Shown: one piece after another, positions 1-8,497 of the stretch | Position numbering within the stretch: the first letter of the stretch is position 1 | How the letters are laid out: the number at the start of each line of letters is the position of its first letter | From: JAJRTA01 sp965603125 | GTDB taxonomy: Bacteria > Zixibacteria > MSB-5A5 > GN15 > FEB-12 | Reading direction: 5' to 3' | NCBI GenBank assembly: GCA_965603125.1 | Contig: CBFDBU010000018.1 | Location: forward strand, 1-58,090 | DNA length: 58,090 bases | Notes under the pieces: model-generated | What the model saw: only the letters and a program-made list of their open reading frames with translations | What the model was told of the DNA's origin: nothing | Databases searched by the model: none | Position numbers and translations under genes: made by a program

Positions 1-27
1 GCATACCGCAACGAAAATTTTCCTCAT
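1..27 (-). CDS. N-terminal end of a truncated gene
   Basis: Only the first nine codons lie in the window, reading M-R-K-I-F-V-A-V-C, and the gene runs off the left edge. The start is supported by a strong Shine-Dalgarno (AAAGGAGG) five to six bases upstream of the ATG on the minus strand. A charged start followed by hydrophobic residues looks like the beginning of a signal peptide or membrane anchor. No function can be assigned. The stretch from 28 to 218 before the next gene shows nothing recognisable. Confidence 0.5.
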
Positions 28-218
28 GGGTGCCTCCTTTTTCCTTAGGCCCACTTTTCAGGTTCTATCTCTTCAAGTCTCATTGCCATAAGCGACGCAG
101 CCGATCAGGCTTCGCCCGCCGAGCCATAAGTGCCCGGTGTATCTGATTCCCGGGAAGCTATCTCTTGGCCTAGTCCCGTTCTTCAACCCCGGTCAACAAC
201 TGTCCGTTTTCTGCTCAG

Positions 219-770
219 TCAAGCACCCTGCCGGAGCACCCCACTCGCCCCGTCCTTGAGGGAATTCGCTATGTTTTCGAGCGATGCTGATCGCTTGAAT
301 CCCGCCGTACAGTTCGACAGATAGCTGCACAGCAACCCCATCTGTTCCATTGCGGAGAACGGGACATCCATCCGGTCTCTCACAGCGCAAGGCAGAGACT
401 CATATGTGGCGGCAATTCTCTCCAATTGTTTGCTGGACGCATCCCAATCGGCCTTCCCCATGTAAGCATAGAACTGCCGGGAAGACTCGGGATCGTCGAG
501 GTCGAAGTCCGTGAGCCCGGCAAGAGCGTAGCCAAGGCTGAGCAGGTAGCCGTCAATCTGAGATTCGAATACCTGACACAGGCGCTCCATTTCACTATCC
601 GACATTGCTTTGGAATCCTCCAACTGCGGCTTCAGCTCCTCAAGGTATCTCTGCACCTGGCTGGCGTGTCGCCGGCACCTGCCGGGGGTGGCCGGAGCTT
701 CGTCGCCCTGAGAGCCCTTGGCCGGATTGCTCCAGTTGGTCCAGCTATCTATTGACTCGCATATCCCCAT
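219..770 (-). CDS. Hypothetical protein, 183 aa
   Basis: I do not recognise this protein. The frame could extend upstream to 920, but the ATG at 770 has the best ribosome-binding site (GGAAGGTAGG, about five bases before the start), and the residues upstream of it look non-coding. The product is soluble, without signal peptide or membrane segment. It is mostly acidic and probably helical in its middle part (EELKPQLEDSK, SEMERLCQVFESQ), with scattered cysteines. It sits downstream of the two-component cluster but is separated from it by about 270 bases and a strong hairpin, so it is probably transcribed on its own. That it is a real gene rests on the start signal and the protein-like composition. 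Confidence 0.45.
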   Translation of the reverse strand: MGICESIDSWTNWSNPAKGSQGDEAPATPGRCRRHASQVQRYLEELKPQLEDSKAMSDSEMERLCQVFESQIDGYLLSLGYALAGLTDFDLDDPESSRQFYAYMGKADWDASSKQLERIAATYESLPCAVRDRMDVPFSAMEQMGLLCSYLSNCTAGFKRSASLENIANSLKDGASGVLRQGA

Positions 771-964
771 ATTCCTACCTTCCGGTTTCATCTTCACGAA
801 TTCAGTCTTGGGCATCTCTCCTGTCAGGTGCCGGTGGGCACCCAGCCCGCAGGACAAGACCGGTGCGACCTGGAGCGGCCTACATGAACCCTGAGACAGA
901 GTGCATGCTCCTTGAATCAAGCCCCTTTTGACCTGAAACTGGTGGTGGTTTTCCGCAAAGGCAA

Positions 965-1003
965 TCCTCCGATCTGTTCCCTTTTGGGAGGTTTATCGGA
1001 GGA
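965..1003 (-). terminator. Strong hairpin downstream of the response regulator
   Basis: Nine perfectly paired bases (TCCTCCGAT at 965-973 with ATCGGAGGA at 995-1003) enclose a second small CCC/GGG stem. The hairpin lies 40 bases past the stop of the receiver gene at 1043, where a transcription end of the kinase/receiver operon would be expected. There is no clean U-tract after it on the minus strand, so it may be a Rho-dependent end, an RNA-stabilising hairpin or a bidirectional barrier rather than a classical intrinsic terminator. Confidence 0.45.
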
Positions 1004-1042
1004 CGATTGAAAGACTTTAATTAATAACAGATATATGTAGTA

Positions 1043-1399
1043 TTAGTGCACCCCCAGCTTATCCAACAGCTCGTCAAGCTGTTGTAAATCAAACGGTTTT
1101 GGCAGGATTCTGGCCTTCGTCAGGAGGTGCCCGTGGCGTGCCAGATAGGACCGGACATAACCGCTGCAGATCACCACTTGCGGTCTTTGGGGCAACTGAG
1201 CAAGGTGCTCAAGGACCTTTATTCCGTCTTCACCAGGCATGTTCAAGTCGAGAACCAGCAGGTCGGGCTGGGTTGTTTCGATGGCTTGAATCGCTCGTTT
1301 GCCGTCTTCGGCGATGGTCACGTCCAGCCCTCGCTCCGTCAACAGTCCTTCCAGGAAATCCCTGAAGTCAGTATCATCGTCAGCGATCAGTGCTTTCAT
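1043..1399 (-). CDS. Single-domain response regulator (CheY-like receiver)
   Basis: A stand-alone receiver of 118 residues. It has the acidic pocket DDD at residues 7-9, the phospho-acceptor Asp51 in LVLDLNMPGEDG, the conserved Ser79 and Lys101 in LPKPFD. There is no output domain. The ATG at 1399 is chosen because the receiver fold begins immediately after it (MKALIADDD); an upstream in-frame start at 1429 would add ten unconserved residues. The start lies inside the 3' end of the histidine kinase gene (20-base overlap), so the two are translationally coupled and very likely partners. Without an output domain it probably acts by protein contact or in a phosphorelay. Confidence 0.9.
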   Translation of the reverse strand: MKALIADDDTDFRDFLEGLLTERGLDVTIAEDGKRAIQAIETTQPDLLVLDLNMPGEDGIKVLEHLAQLPQRPQVVICSGYVRSYLARHGHLLTKARILPKPFDLQQLDELLDKLGVH

Positions 1400-2816
1400 T
1401 GTCCTGTCCCCTCGGATTGACTCCGTCAACTGGAAGGAGGATATCGAACCTGGCCCCCTGGCCAGGTGTGCTTTTCACTTCGATTTCGCCTTCGTGCGCC
1501 CGGACAATTCCGTGACTGATGGAAAGGCCCAGACCGGTTCCTTCACCTACCTCTTTGGTTGTGAAGAACGGCACAAAGAGCCTGCCCAGGTTTTCCTGGG
1601 AGATGCCGCAGCCGGTATCCTGAAATGATATGGCGATCTGATCGCCGGCGATGTCTGTTGCGATCGTCAACTCGCCGCCGTCGGGCATGGCGTCAGTAGC
1701 GTTGAATGTCAGATTCAGAAAGACCTGTTGGATTTGTTGCTGGTCCACGCTGACGACCGGCACAGACTCACTCAACTTCATGGTCAACTTGATGCCGCTC
1801 TTCACCAGGTGGGAAGAGACCAGGGTGAGGGTTTCGGACAATAGCTTGTTGATATCATACGGTGTTTTCTCGTTGGCTCTCTGTCTGGCAAACGTCAGGA
1901 GATGGCTGACAATATCTCTTATCCTGCGGCTGACGCGCAGCATTCTGTCGACAGCCGCTTGGTCAACGACGTCGATCAATATGGAGCCGGCGTCGATTCT
2001 CTGGATGGTCCCGTAGAGAACAGCGAGCGGGTTGTTTATCTCATGAGCCACACCAGCCGCGAGTCGCCCTACGGTCGTCAGTCGGTCCGCATGCATAAGC
2101 TGGACCTGTTGCCAGGCCTCCTTTTGCCTTGCCTCTTCCAGGGCCTTCTCGGAGCGTTTGCGCTTGGCAAGGAACTGCACAAACAGCCTGTCGGTGTAAA
2201 GACCAACGATCACGGCGATGATTATGCCGGTGAGGCTCAGAGCTACGGTGCGTCTCACGTTGGTACTCTGTCTGTTACCCATGGCGATGTTGACTGCTGT
2301 TACGTCTGCTAGATGTGCCGCTGCGTGTTCGTCAAGCATCTCTCGCAACGGATAGAACAGCGGGGGACCAAACTCCTCTCTAAGTTCATCAAACAGCTCG
2401 TCATTTGAGGCGCCCTGGTCCTTCAGATCAACAAGCCTGGCACTTACGACTATGAGTCTCTGTGACAGGTCTAATATCATTTCGGCGACTGCTCGCTCGT
2501 TCGGGACAACTTCGTGACCAAGCTCGAGATGTTCTCTGGCACACGTCTCGAGCGCCGTCCATTCTTCAAGCAACCACTTTTCTGTCGTCTTACCGCCTCG
2601 TGTCACATTGCCTCTTATAATGTAGGTCAATGTCCACATTCTTATCTCGGCAGCGTGGTGTTTCATTTCGCTCATAGTCAGCGCGCCGGGAACGACATTA
2701 CGTTCCTGATCCGTCAGGGTTTCCTGCATGGCGAGACTATTCAGCACTGCGTGAACACAGATTCCCGTGAGTAGCAGAGTGATAGCAAGAAAGCCGATGT
2801 TCAGCGTGCGTCTCAT
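1380..2816 (-). CDS. Membrane sensor histidine kinase
   Basis: The 478-residue product has a membrane segment at residues 7-26, a mainly helical extracytoplasmic sensor of about 160 residues, a second membrane segment at 191-208, and a short coiled linker. The HisKA domain carries the phospho-acceptor His258 in the motif AAGVAHEINNPLAVLYG. The ATPase domain shows the N box (NATDAMPDGG), G1 (DTGCGIS) and G2 (GTGLGLSISHG). The family autophosphorylates on His and passes phosphate to a receiver Asp; the overlapping CheY-like gene at 1043 and the receiver-XRE gene at 2941 are the obvious recipients. The sensor resembles four-helix-bundle types, but the ligand is unknown. The start ATG has AAGGCGG ten bases upstream. 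Confidence 0.93.
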   Translation of the reverse strand: MRRTLNIGFLAITLLLTGICVHAVLNSLAMQETLTDQERNVVPGALTMSEMKHHAAEIRMWTLTYIIRGNVTRGGKTTEKWLLEEWTALETCAREHLELGHEVVPNERAVAEMILDLSQRLIVVSARLVDLKDQGASNDELFDELREEFGPPLFYPLREMLDEHAAAHLADVTAVNIAMGNRQSTNVRRTVALSLTGIIIAVIVGLYTDRLFVQFLAKRKRSEKALEEARQKEAWQQVQLMHADRLTTVGRLAAGVAHEINNPLAVLYGTIQRIDAGSILIDVVDQAAVDRMLRVSRRIRDIVSHLLTFARQRANEKTPYDINKLLSETLTLVSSHLVKSGIKLTMKLSESVPVVSVDQQQIQQVFLNLTFNATDAMPDGGELTIATDIAGDQIAISFQDTGCGISQENLGRLFVPFFTTKEVGEGTGLGLSISHGIVRAHEGEIEVKSTPGQGARFDILLPVDGVNPRGQDNESTDR

Positions 2817-2940
2817 GTCGCAAAACCGCCTTGTTTCGAGTCTTTATGTGTTGCGCTTCCTGTCATCAATGTGTTGCCTGATGCTCTCTGCCATCGTGTG
2901 CGTAATACGCCCGCAGGATAAACAACCGAAATGCTGACTG

Positions 2941-3555
2941 CTAAAGCCCTTCAAAGAACTGTTCCAGGCGGGCGTCGAGAGCGGCGGCAAGTCTCGACAG
3001 GGTGGCGATGGATGGAGAGGTCTGAGCATGCTCCACCTGGAAGATCAGACTCGGCGAGAGTCCACTGCGATTACCCAGTTGCTTCAGCGTCAGCTTGTGG
3101 CTGGTCCGCAGGCGGCGAATCTCCTCGGCGATTCTCTCGATCGCCTGTTGGTTCAGGTTTGTTCGCAATCCGCGCAGTCTGACGGCCTTGTCCAGTACTG
3201 ACGTCAATTCATCCTCCTCAAACGGCTTGGTCAGGAAATCGAACGCCAACCCCCGCAATGCCGCCACAGCCCTGTCAAACGTGGGATAGCCGGACAGGAT
3301 AATGACACAGACGTCGCTGTCTACTTCCCGTATACGTTTCAGTAGTTCAAGGCCGCTGATCTTCGGCATGATCAGGTCCAGGATAATGATCTGGAACATC
3401 TCATCCTTGAGAATGGAAACGGTGACGCCTGGGTCAGTCGTGTACTTGACAATGTAGTTCTTGGTGGTCAGAAGGCTCTCGAGATGCTCGCACACGTCGA
3501 CGTCATCGTCCACAACGAGGACTTTAACCTTCCTATGGGTAGAGTGTCCAACCAT
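2941..3555 (-). CDS. Response regulator with XRE-type helix-turn-helix output
   Basis: Residues 9-125 form a receiver domain: VVDDD at 14-18, phospho-acceptor Asp60 in ILDLIMP, Lys110 in LTKPF. Residues 141-204 are an XRE/HTH_3 DNA-binding domain (EEIRRLRTSHKLTLKQLG, then SGLSPSLIFQVEHAQTSPS). Receiver plus Cro/C1-type output is much rarer than OmpR, NarL or NtrC outputs. The frame is open up to a GTG at 3594, but the ATG at 3555 sits closer to the receiver fold and is preferred. The gene lies 124 bases upstream of the histidine kinase in the same direction, so the three genes form one signalling locus in which this is the likely DNA-binding arm. Confidence 0.88.
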   Translation of the reverse strand: MVGHSTHRKVKVLVVDDDVDVCEHLESLLTTKNYIVKYTTDPGVTVSILKDEMFQIIILDLIMPKISGLELLKRIREVDSDVCVIILSGYPTFDRAVAALRGLAFDFLTKPFEEDELTSVLDKAVRLRGLRTNLNQQAIERIAEEIRRLRTSHKLTLKQLGNRSGLSPSLIFQVEHAQTSPSIATLSRLAAALDARLEQFFEGL

Positions 3556-3730
3556 TTCAGAGTCCGCCTGTTCGCCGATTTTGGTATACAACACTATTCT
3601 ATAGAAATACTGCAGATACTGACTCTGTCTGTCAACAAGAATTCCCCTGTGCGTAAGATGTCACTGAAATCCGTGGCGCTCCCCAACGAGAGCGGTAGCA
3701 AGGGCGTTTTGATTTGCAACTAACGTCAGT

Positions 3731-4012
3731 ATGACGGCCTTTGAGGAGCTTGCCCATGACGGTACAGGCAACGGCAACGTCGGTGTTTCTACACTGTCAA
3801 ACGGCTCCAAGAGGCCTAAAATGACACAAGACCAGTGCCCTCGCACGCTGTGTGATTAGCGGGAAGGGCCGTTCGAACTGGAGCAGGAGATTCAGAAGCT
3901 GTTTGACCACAAGGCGAAGACAGGGAAGATTCCCGTAGCCGGCGGGTCATACCCTATCGATCAGCTGAAGCTTTGCCCGAAGATGGGCGAGGCGGCGTGG
4001 GGGAGAGTATAG
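3731..4012 (+). pseudogene. Small ORF interrupted by an in-frame TAG
   Basis: One reading frame runs from an ATG at 3731 (second in-frame ATG at 3821, preceded by AAGAGGCC) to a TAG at 4010-4012, broken only by a TAG at 3857-3859. The part after the internal stop looks strongly protein-like: a helical acidic/basic stretch (FELEQEIQKLFDHKAKTGK) and then IPVAGGSYPIDQLKLCPK. I do not recognise the family. Other genes here (pdxS, the aldo/keto reductase, dinB) end in TAG, so recoding is unlikely. A decayed gene or a sequencing error is the simplest reading. Confidence 0.35.
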
Positions 4013-4082
4013 TCAGTGAATGAGAAAAGGGACAGCGCTGCGGAGTGCTGCCCCTTGACTTTCAGAAGGAGATGCGGTCTTA

Positions 4083-4244
4083 TCACTTCCTCCTGTGAAG
4101 GTGACACTTCTTGGATGGCGACGTCGTCATCCGTTTGCACCTCTTGCCTGCCTTGGTCTTGCCTATACAGCGGACCCTCTTGGCCACCTTCTTCTTCGTT
4201 ACTTTCTTCCTGGTGACTCTCTTCTTGGCTTTCCGAACTGCCAT
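4083..4244 (-). CDS. 53-aa Lys/Arg-rich protein with zinc-knuckle-like tail
   Basis: This small gene falls below usual length cut-offs but is well supported. It has a perfect AAGGAGG ribosome-binding site before the ATG at 4244 and a sigma70-like promoter just upstream. The first 24 residues are almost only Lys, Arg, Val, Ala and Thr in histone-H1-like KK/KR repeats. The tail has the pattern C-x9-C-x10-C-x2-H (RCIGKTKAGKRCKR... KKCHLHRRK), resembling the C-x-G-x-T-x-x-G-x-x-C...C-x-x-H metal-binding motif of small DUF5763-like proteins. It is probably a nucleic-acid-binding protein. It stands alone, downstream of no operon, and its target is unknown. Confidence 0.72.
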   Translation of the reverse strand: MAVRKAKKRVTRKKVTKKKVAKRVRCIGKTKAGKRCKRMTTSPSKKCHLHRRK

Positions 4245-4288
4245 GACGCTTCCTCCTTGAACGAATCAGGTTTATTGGTTCGCTGATC

Positions 4289-4316
4289 AGTTTATGATTT
4301 CATGTGCTGGTGTCAA
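4289..4316 (-). promoter_or_regulatory. Sigma70-like promoter of the small basic protein
   Basis: On the minus strand a consensus -35 TTGACA (4311-4316) is followed after 16 bases by TAAACT (4289-4294), about 45 bases upstream of the start codon at 4244. Position, spacing and the strong ribosome-binding site that follows fit a dedicated promoter. The rest of the 4317-4458 stretch shows only GC-rich imperfect repeats. Confidence 0.55.
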
Positions 4317-4458
4317 CAAGAAAAGTCAGCAGTGTTAGCCCAATTGCATCGTGAAGGGCAAGGCGGAGTAGGGGAGCTGCGCAGGTCATCACGAAACAAG
4401 GGGCCGGTGCCGGGTGGTGCCGGCTCCGTTCTCTGGAAGGCCATACCGCTCACCGGGT

Positions 4459-6444
4459 CTATTTGTCGGCCACCTCCTTTCCATTCTCGCCATCGCCTCC
4501 GTTCTCGCCGTCGTCTCCTGCCGTTTTCACAAGCAGGGTCCGGTTTCGCTCGTGGTGATTGGCGAGAAGCAGCGCCCGCAGAGCCGGCCATTCCTCAGGC
4601 TGGTAGAGCGACTGCGTTAATTCGATCTCGCGCATGATGATGATACGATCTTCCACCCTGTCGACTGTGATAGAAAAGCGCCCGGCGTCATTCTCCATAG
4701 TCTGACCGGATGGACAATAAACGACATCCAGCCCGCTCAAATCCAGTCTGAGCCGGACTCTCTGTTTCATTAAGGACGCCATTTGCACATGGGAGGAGCG
4801 TTCCTGATGGTAAAGACGAACGTTATCGGGCAACTGGTCAAAGATGCCCCCGGATGGGTCCTCCAGTACAAGCCGCAGACGACCGAGGTCATCCGGCTCC
4901 GGCTTTTTCAACTCTAGTTCAAACCCCATCACGACCCCGAGACGATCAAGCCGGCTTGGATTGAAACCGACGACCTTGGCGCCGTCGAGCAGACCGGAGA
5001 CAACCGCGTTGAGAAACGTCTTTGCCTCCCCGGTCAGACCGACCATACGGTCGTACCCACTGAGAGCCTCGTCCGCATAGTAGTAACCGGTGCCGGTGAA
5101 CTTCTCCGCTTTCTTGTCATACGACAGGCTGAGTCGAACGTCAAGCATACTCTGTTCGTTCTCGCCGCCGAGAGTCACACCAGGCCGGTCTCCATGTCCG
5201 GGAAGCCAGATGGTACGACCGTAGATGCGAGAGACCCCGTTGGAAATCGTGCTGCTGGAGGGCTCGTAATATGCTTCGAGATTCTCTCCCGACACGGCCA
5301 CGCTGATTCCGGCCATCCGGGCCAGTGTCGGAATCCCCTCATCGACAGCGTCGTAACCGCGGCCAAGGAACACCGGGTCTGCCCGGAGCCCCGCCTCCCT
5401 GAACATGGCCGCAGCCAGCACGGCGCGATCCAGGCGATGCCCGTACGCAGTGGCGTAAGTGCGAGCAGCCTCGCGCGGGATGGACCTCCAGTAACGCTCC
5501 GGGTAGCGCACGAACGAGGTCCTGTCATCGATGAAGCCGGCTATGAGATCAGCCTTCTCACCGTCAGTACGGGCGTCTTCCAGAAGCGAATCCAGACATT
5601 TCCTAAGGGGTTCATCAATCGTCATTGCAGATTTGAAAACACGGCTCAGGTAATCGCCATAATCTTCCCAACTGTCCCAGGTTGACCAGACAATGTGGGG
5701 AACATGCGCCGCCGGATCATCGGTGCGTGGACGCGGGATGGCATCTACCGGCCCCATCTTCCACGAATAAATGTCCAGTCCCCGTTCCCGATCGGTCTCC
5801 ATCTCTAGTTCAGGGATACCCTCCGAGACAGACACATGGAGCGGATGTCCCGCAGGCAGCCCGAGCGTGAACACCGATTGCACGGCCGGCTCGTCACGAG
5901 CAAATGTCCAGAGCCCTTCCGCGCCAGGTCGGAACGGCTCTCTGTCCTCGATGGCATAGGCGACCTCGAGGATGCAGGGCTTTTCGACGCCGTTATGGAG
6001 CAACATCGTCTCCCGCATATTGGTGTAGTCATACGCGTGGTTAAGCGAGCGCGGAAGAGTGCTGACAATGCCGGTCGCTCCGGTTTCCCACCACTGATCA
6101 TCGCGCCAGGTGCGCACGGTAGTAACCTTCAATGTGCAGTGAGCATTATCGTACGGGATGCGATGATCTCCATACCGGCGCATGCCGACATTGGTGTTGA
6201 TCCAGATGATACGATGGATATGCCTTACCAGGCATCCGTTGGGAAGCCAGTGTGACTCCTGACCGTCGAACAGCAGGACGGCATCTTCTTCCGGGAAGTT
6301 GAACGTCTTTTCGGCGGTGGCAAGGAGAGCTGAGATATCCTGCTTCCCGGAGACAGACTTCTGCGCCCGTGCAGTTGAAACACACACCGCGAGAGCGGCG
6401 ACAATGACCGCGATAAGAACCAGGTTCTTCGTGCGGCGTGTCAT
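4459..6444 (-). CDS. DUF3857/transglutaminase-like exported protein, catalytic Cys replaced
   Basis: The 661-residue protein starts with a signal peptide (hydrophobic core about 8-26, cleavage near ARAQ). It has a DUF3857-type beta domain in the first half and a transglutaminase-like core around residues 290-400, followed by a beta-rich C-terminal part. In the active paralogue upstream the core carries Cys356. Here the matching position reads TAYGHRLDRAVLAAAMF, with His336 where Cys is expected, so thiol chemistry is probably lost. The ATG overlaps the stop of the upstream paralogue by four bases (ATGA), so the two are co-translated. It is likely a periplasmic structural or scaffold partner; the substrate is unknown. 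Confidence 0.8.
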   Translation of the reverse strand: MTRRTKNLVLIAVIVAALAVCVSTARAQKSVSGKQDISALLATAEKTFNFPEEDAVLLFDGQESHWLPNGCLVRHIHRIIWINTNVGMRRYGDHRIPYDNAHCTLKVTTVRTWRDDQWWETGATGIVSTLPRSLNHAYDYTNMRETMLLHNGVEKPCILEVAYAIEDREPFRPGAEGLWTFARDEPAVQSVFTLGLPAGHPLHVSVSEGIPELEMETDRERGLDIYSWKMGPVDAIPRPRTDDPAAHVPHIVWSTWDSWEDYGDYLSRVFKSAMTIDEPLRKCLDSLLEDARTDGEKADLIAGFIDDRTSFVRYPERYWRSIPREAARTYATAYGHRLDRAVLAAAMFREAGLRADPVFLGRGYDAVDEGIPTLARMAGISVAVSGENLEAYYEPSSSTISNGVSRIYGRTIWLPGHGDRPGVTLGGENEQSMLDVRLSLSYDKKAEKFTGTGYYYADEALSGYDRMVGLTGEAKTFLNAVVSGLLDGAKVVGFNPSRLDRLGVVMGFELELKKPEPDDLGRLRLVLEDPSGGIFDQLPDNVRLYHQERSSHVQMASLMKQRVRLRLDLSGLDVVYCPSGQTMENDAGRFSITVDRVEDRIIIMREIELTQSLYQPEEWPALRALLLANHHERNRTLLVKTAGDDGENGGDGENGKEVADK

Positions 6445-8459
6445 TTCGCACCCCCTTTCTCGGCGCGAAAGACAGTCCCCGCGTACTTCCTGGCCTCCTT
6501 CATTGCCTTCCGGAGGCAGTCATACCCGTCCGGTGGGATTTGCCGGCGTTTGATTTCCGCCCTCTGAGATATGGCCAACCCTTTCTTGGTCATCTCACTT
6601 TCGCCCTTGAAATAAGCATACGTTTCATCGACTTCGTCGCTCTTCGGTGGTTCGGTCACTTTGAATCCTTTAGGCAGCCTAATGGTCTCGGTGCCGATGA
6701 GCAGTTGGGTAGTGTAGAAGAAAACATCGTCGCGACGCTTCTCCGGCCAGTCATACGTTACTGGTCCGAACAGCATGCGGCTCTTTGAGGTTATCTGCAT
6801 CAGGGGACTCTTGAATTCCAAACCGCTGTCAACAGGTAACGCATATTCGGGGATGCGGTAGTTGATTTTCCACCACATGCCGGTCTTGAAATCCAGTATG
6901 TCACCATGCTCGTAGCCGATCAGTTCAACGCGATCACTGACATAGTGAAGCAAGTTAGCCAGATAACCCCGGATTTCCGAGAGACGCCGACGTGACAGTA
7001 TGGATCGAAGTCGACCATCCGCTGTGCCATCCCCCAGCAGTTCGAGCGTCCCCTCAAAGGTGCCGTCGGCAAGGAGCGTACCGGTGTTTGTCGCCCGCAT
7101 CGGCGATTCCTCCGGCGGGCTGTAAGGTATCCGGCTTAAGGACTCTCCCATGGAAGAGCCGACCAGGTAGTGCTGTTCGGCTTCGTTCTTGCTCCAGATA
7201 TCCTTGTTGTACGGAACCCATGTGGGATCGTACATGACGAAGCTGCCGTCTTTCTTTTTGAGGGCGACCACGCAATGGTTGAACTGGTCGGCCGGGACTT
7301 CCTCGATGCGGCTGCCGGCCATCGTCATGGCGGCGTAGGAATCCATGTCGGCCGCCCGCATCATCGTTACCAGCATGCCGGCAATATCCTTGCAAACGCC
7401 GCTGCGCTGCTCGAAAATCATCGCGCCGGAATGAAGGGTGTACCCTTCGCCCTCGCCCATAGTCTGGCCGCTGTAACGGATATTCTGGGCCACCCAATGC
7501 AGCAGCTCAAACGCCTTTTCCTCCTCGGTCCCGTTGGTTACACCGGCGCTAGCCAGGATTTCGTCCACTTTCGCCCTGACGGCGTCGGTGACCGCAAACT
7601 GGCTTTCATTGACATCAAAGAACCATCGACTCTTTGCCTCCCAACTCTCCACCGTAGCTACCACGACCTTGGTGACTATATCAGATGCTCCCGGACGATA
7701 TCGCTGCGGGTCCCAGGCGGGCATATCCTTTACCCACCACGTGTAAGCAGTGGTGTCCGCCGCGTAGCCGGTACTGGAGAACATGGGGCCGTTGTATATC
7801 CGGGAGTGGAGACGCTTGTCTGCAGGCAGTTGCAGCACGTATTTCTTTTCTACGATCGGCACCGTAGCTTCGAAGCGCACAATGTCAAAGTACTGCCCGG
7901 GCATGGGCGGAATGTAACGCTCATCGTCAGGCTCCCCGGCGCCGGGTTCAAGGAGGGCGTAGGAGTATCCCTTGCGGAATATCTCGATCTCGACACCATC
8001 GCCTACCTGCAGCCGTGGAAGCTGAAGCAGCTTTATCCGGTCGCCCCAGTAGATACCGGACTGCGGAGCGGGCAAATCGCGCACGTTCTCAAGAGAGATC
8101 GGTATTACCTCGTCGTCGCGTATGATATTCACCTCGCGCACCTCGATATAGCTGCTCAGCGGCTCATAGTGCCAGTTGCCCACGGCAAGTCGTCTGCATC
8201 CTTCCTCGGTCAGCACCTTGTACAGGATGTAACTGTCGGTGTAGGCAATGCCTAATGCGTTTACGGTGTTGACCGTAGAATCGCAGACGATAACGTAGGC
8301 GGCGCTGTCGAAATCGGAGGCACTTCCGGTGTTCTTGATCCGGTCGAACGCCGTCGGCGGGGGGCTGTCTCCCGGCGGCAGAGAATTCGCCGTATCGGTT
8401 TGTGCCGCCGCGCACAGCGGTACAGCCAGCAAAAGGAAGATAGTAATCACAGTTGTCAT
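6441..8459 (-). CDS. DUF3857 and transglutaminase-like exported protein
   Basis: The 672-residue product begins with a signal peptide (residues 1-20, cleavage near CAAAQ) and a DUF3857 domain (about 50-270). A transglutaminase-like cysteine protease fold follows, with the likely triad Cys356 (SGVCKDIAGML), His395 (DQFNHCVVAL) and Asp411 (VMYDPTW). The last 250 residues are beta-rich. Such proteins are exported and common in Bacteroidetes/FCB genomes, but substrates are mostly unknown. The gene lies 38 bases after the kinase-TPR gene and overlaps the next paralogue by four bases. It is the catalytically intact member of the pair. Confidence 0.85.
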   Translation of the reverse strand: MTTVITIFLLLAVPLCAAAQTDTANSLPPGDSPPPTAFDRIKNTGSASDFDSAAYVIVCDSTVNTVNALGIAYTDSYILYKVLTEEGCRRLAVGNWHYEPLSSYIEVREVNIIRDDEVIPISLENVRDLPAPQSGIYWGDRIKLLQLPRLQVGDGVEIEIFRKGYSYALLEPGAGEPDDERYIPPMPGQYFDIVRFEATVPIVEKKYVLQLPADKRLHSRIYNGPMFSSTGYAADTTAYTWWVKDMPAWDPQRYRPGASDIVTKVVVATVESWEAKSRWFFDVNESQFAVTDAVRAKVDEILASAGVTNGTEEEKAFELLHWVAQNIRYSGQTMGEGEGYTLHSGAMIFEQRSGVCKDIAGMLVTMMRAADMDSYAAMTMAGSRIEEVPADQFNHCVVALKKKDGSFVMYDPTWVPYNKDIWSKNEAEQHYLVGSSMGESLSRIPYSPPEESPMRATNTGTLLADGTFEGTLELLGDGTADGRLRSILSRRRLSEIRGYLANLLHYVSDRVELIGYEHGDILDFKTGMWWKINYRIPEYALPVDSGLEFKSPLMQITSKSRMLFGPVTYDWPEKRRDDVFFYTTQLLIGTETIRLPKGFKVTEPPKSDEVDETYAYFKGESEMTKKGLAISQRAEIKRRQIPPDGYDCLRKAMKEARKYAGTVFRAEKGGAK

Positions 8460-8497
8460 GCGGGTTCTCCTGCGTTCTTATGATTAGTGCGCGCCAA

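Noticed and set aside
3595..3635. Promoter with TTGACA at 3630-3635 for the receiver-XRE gene, with a TTCTATAGAA palindrome near it
   Set aside because: No -10 box at the right spacing; the palindrome is short and could be chance.
3857..3859. Readthrough or pyrrolysine-type recoding of the in-frame TAG
   Set aside because: Several genes here, such as pdxS and dinB, end in TAG, and no suppressor context is seen, so a damaged ORF is more likely.
7170..8255. Long open frame antisense to the DUF3857 gene
   Set aside because: Fully covered by a gene with clear motifs on the other strand; no ribosome-binding site and no recognisable domain.
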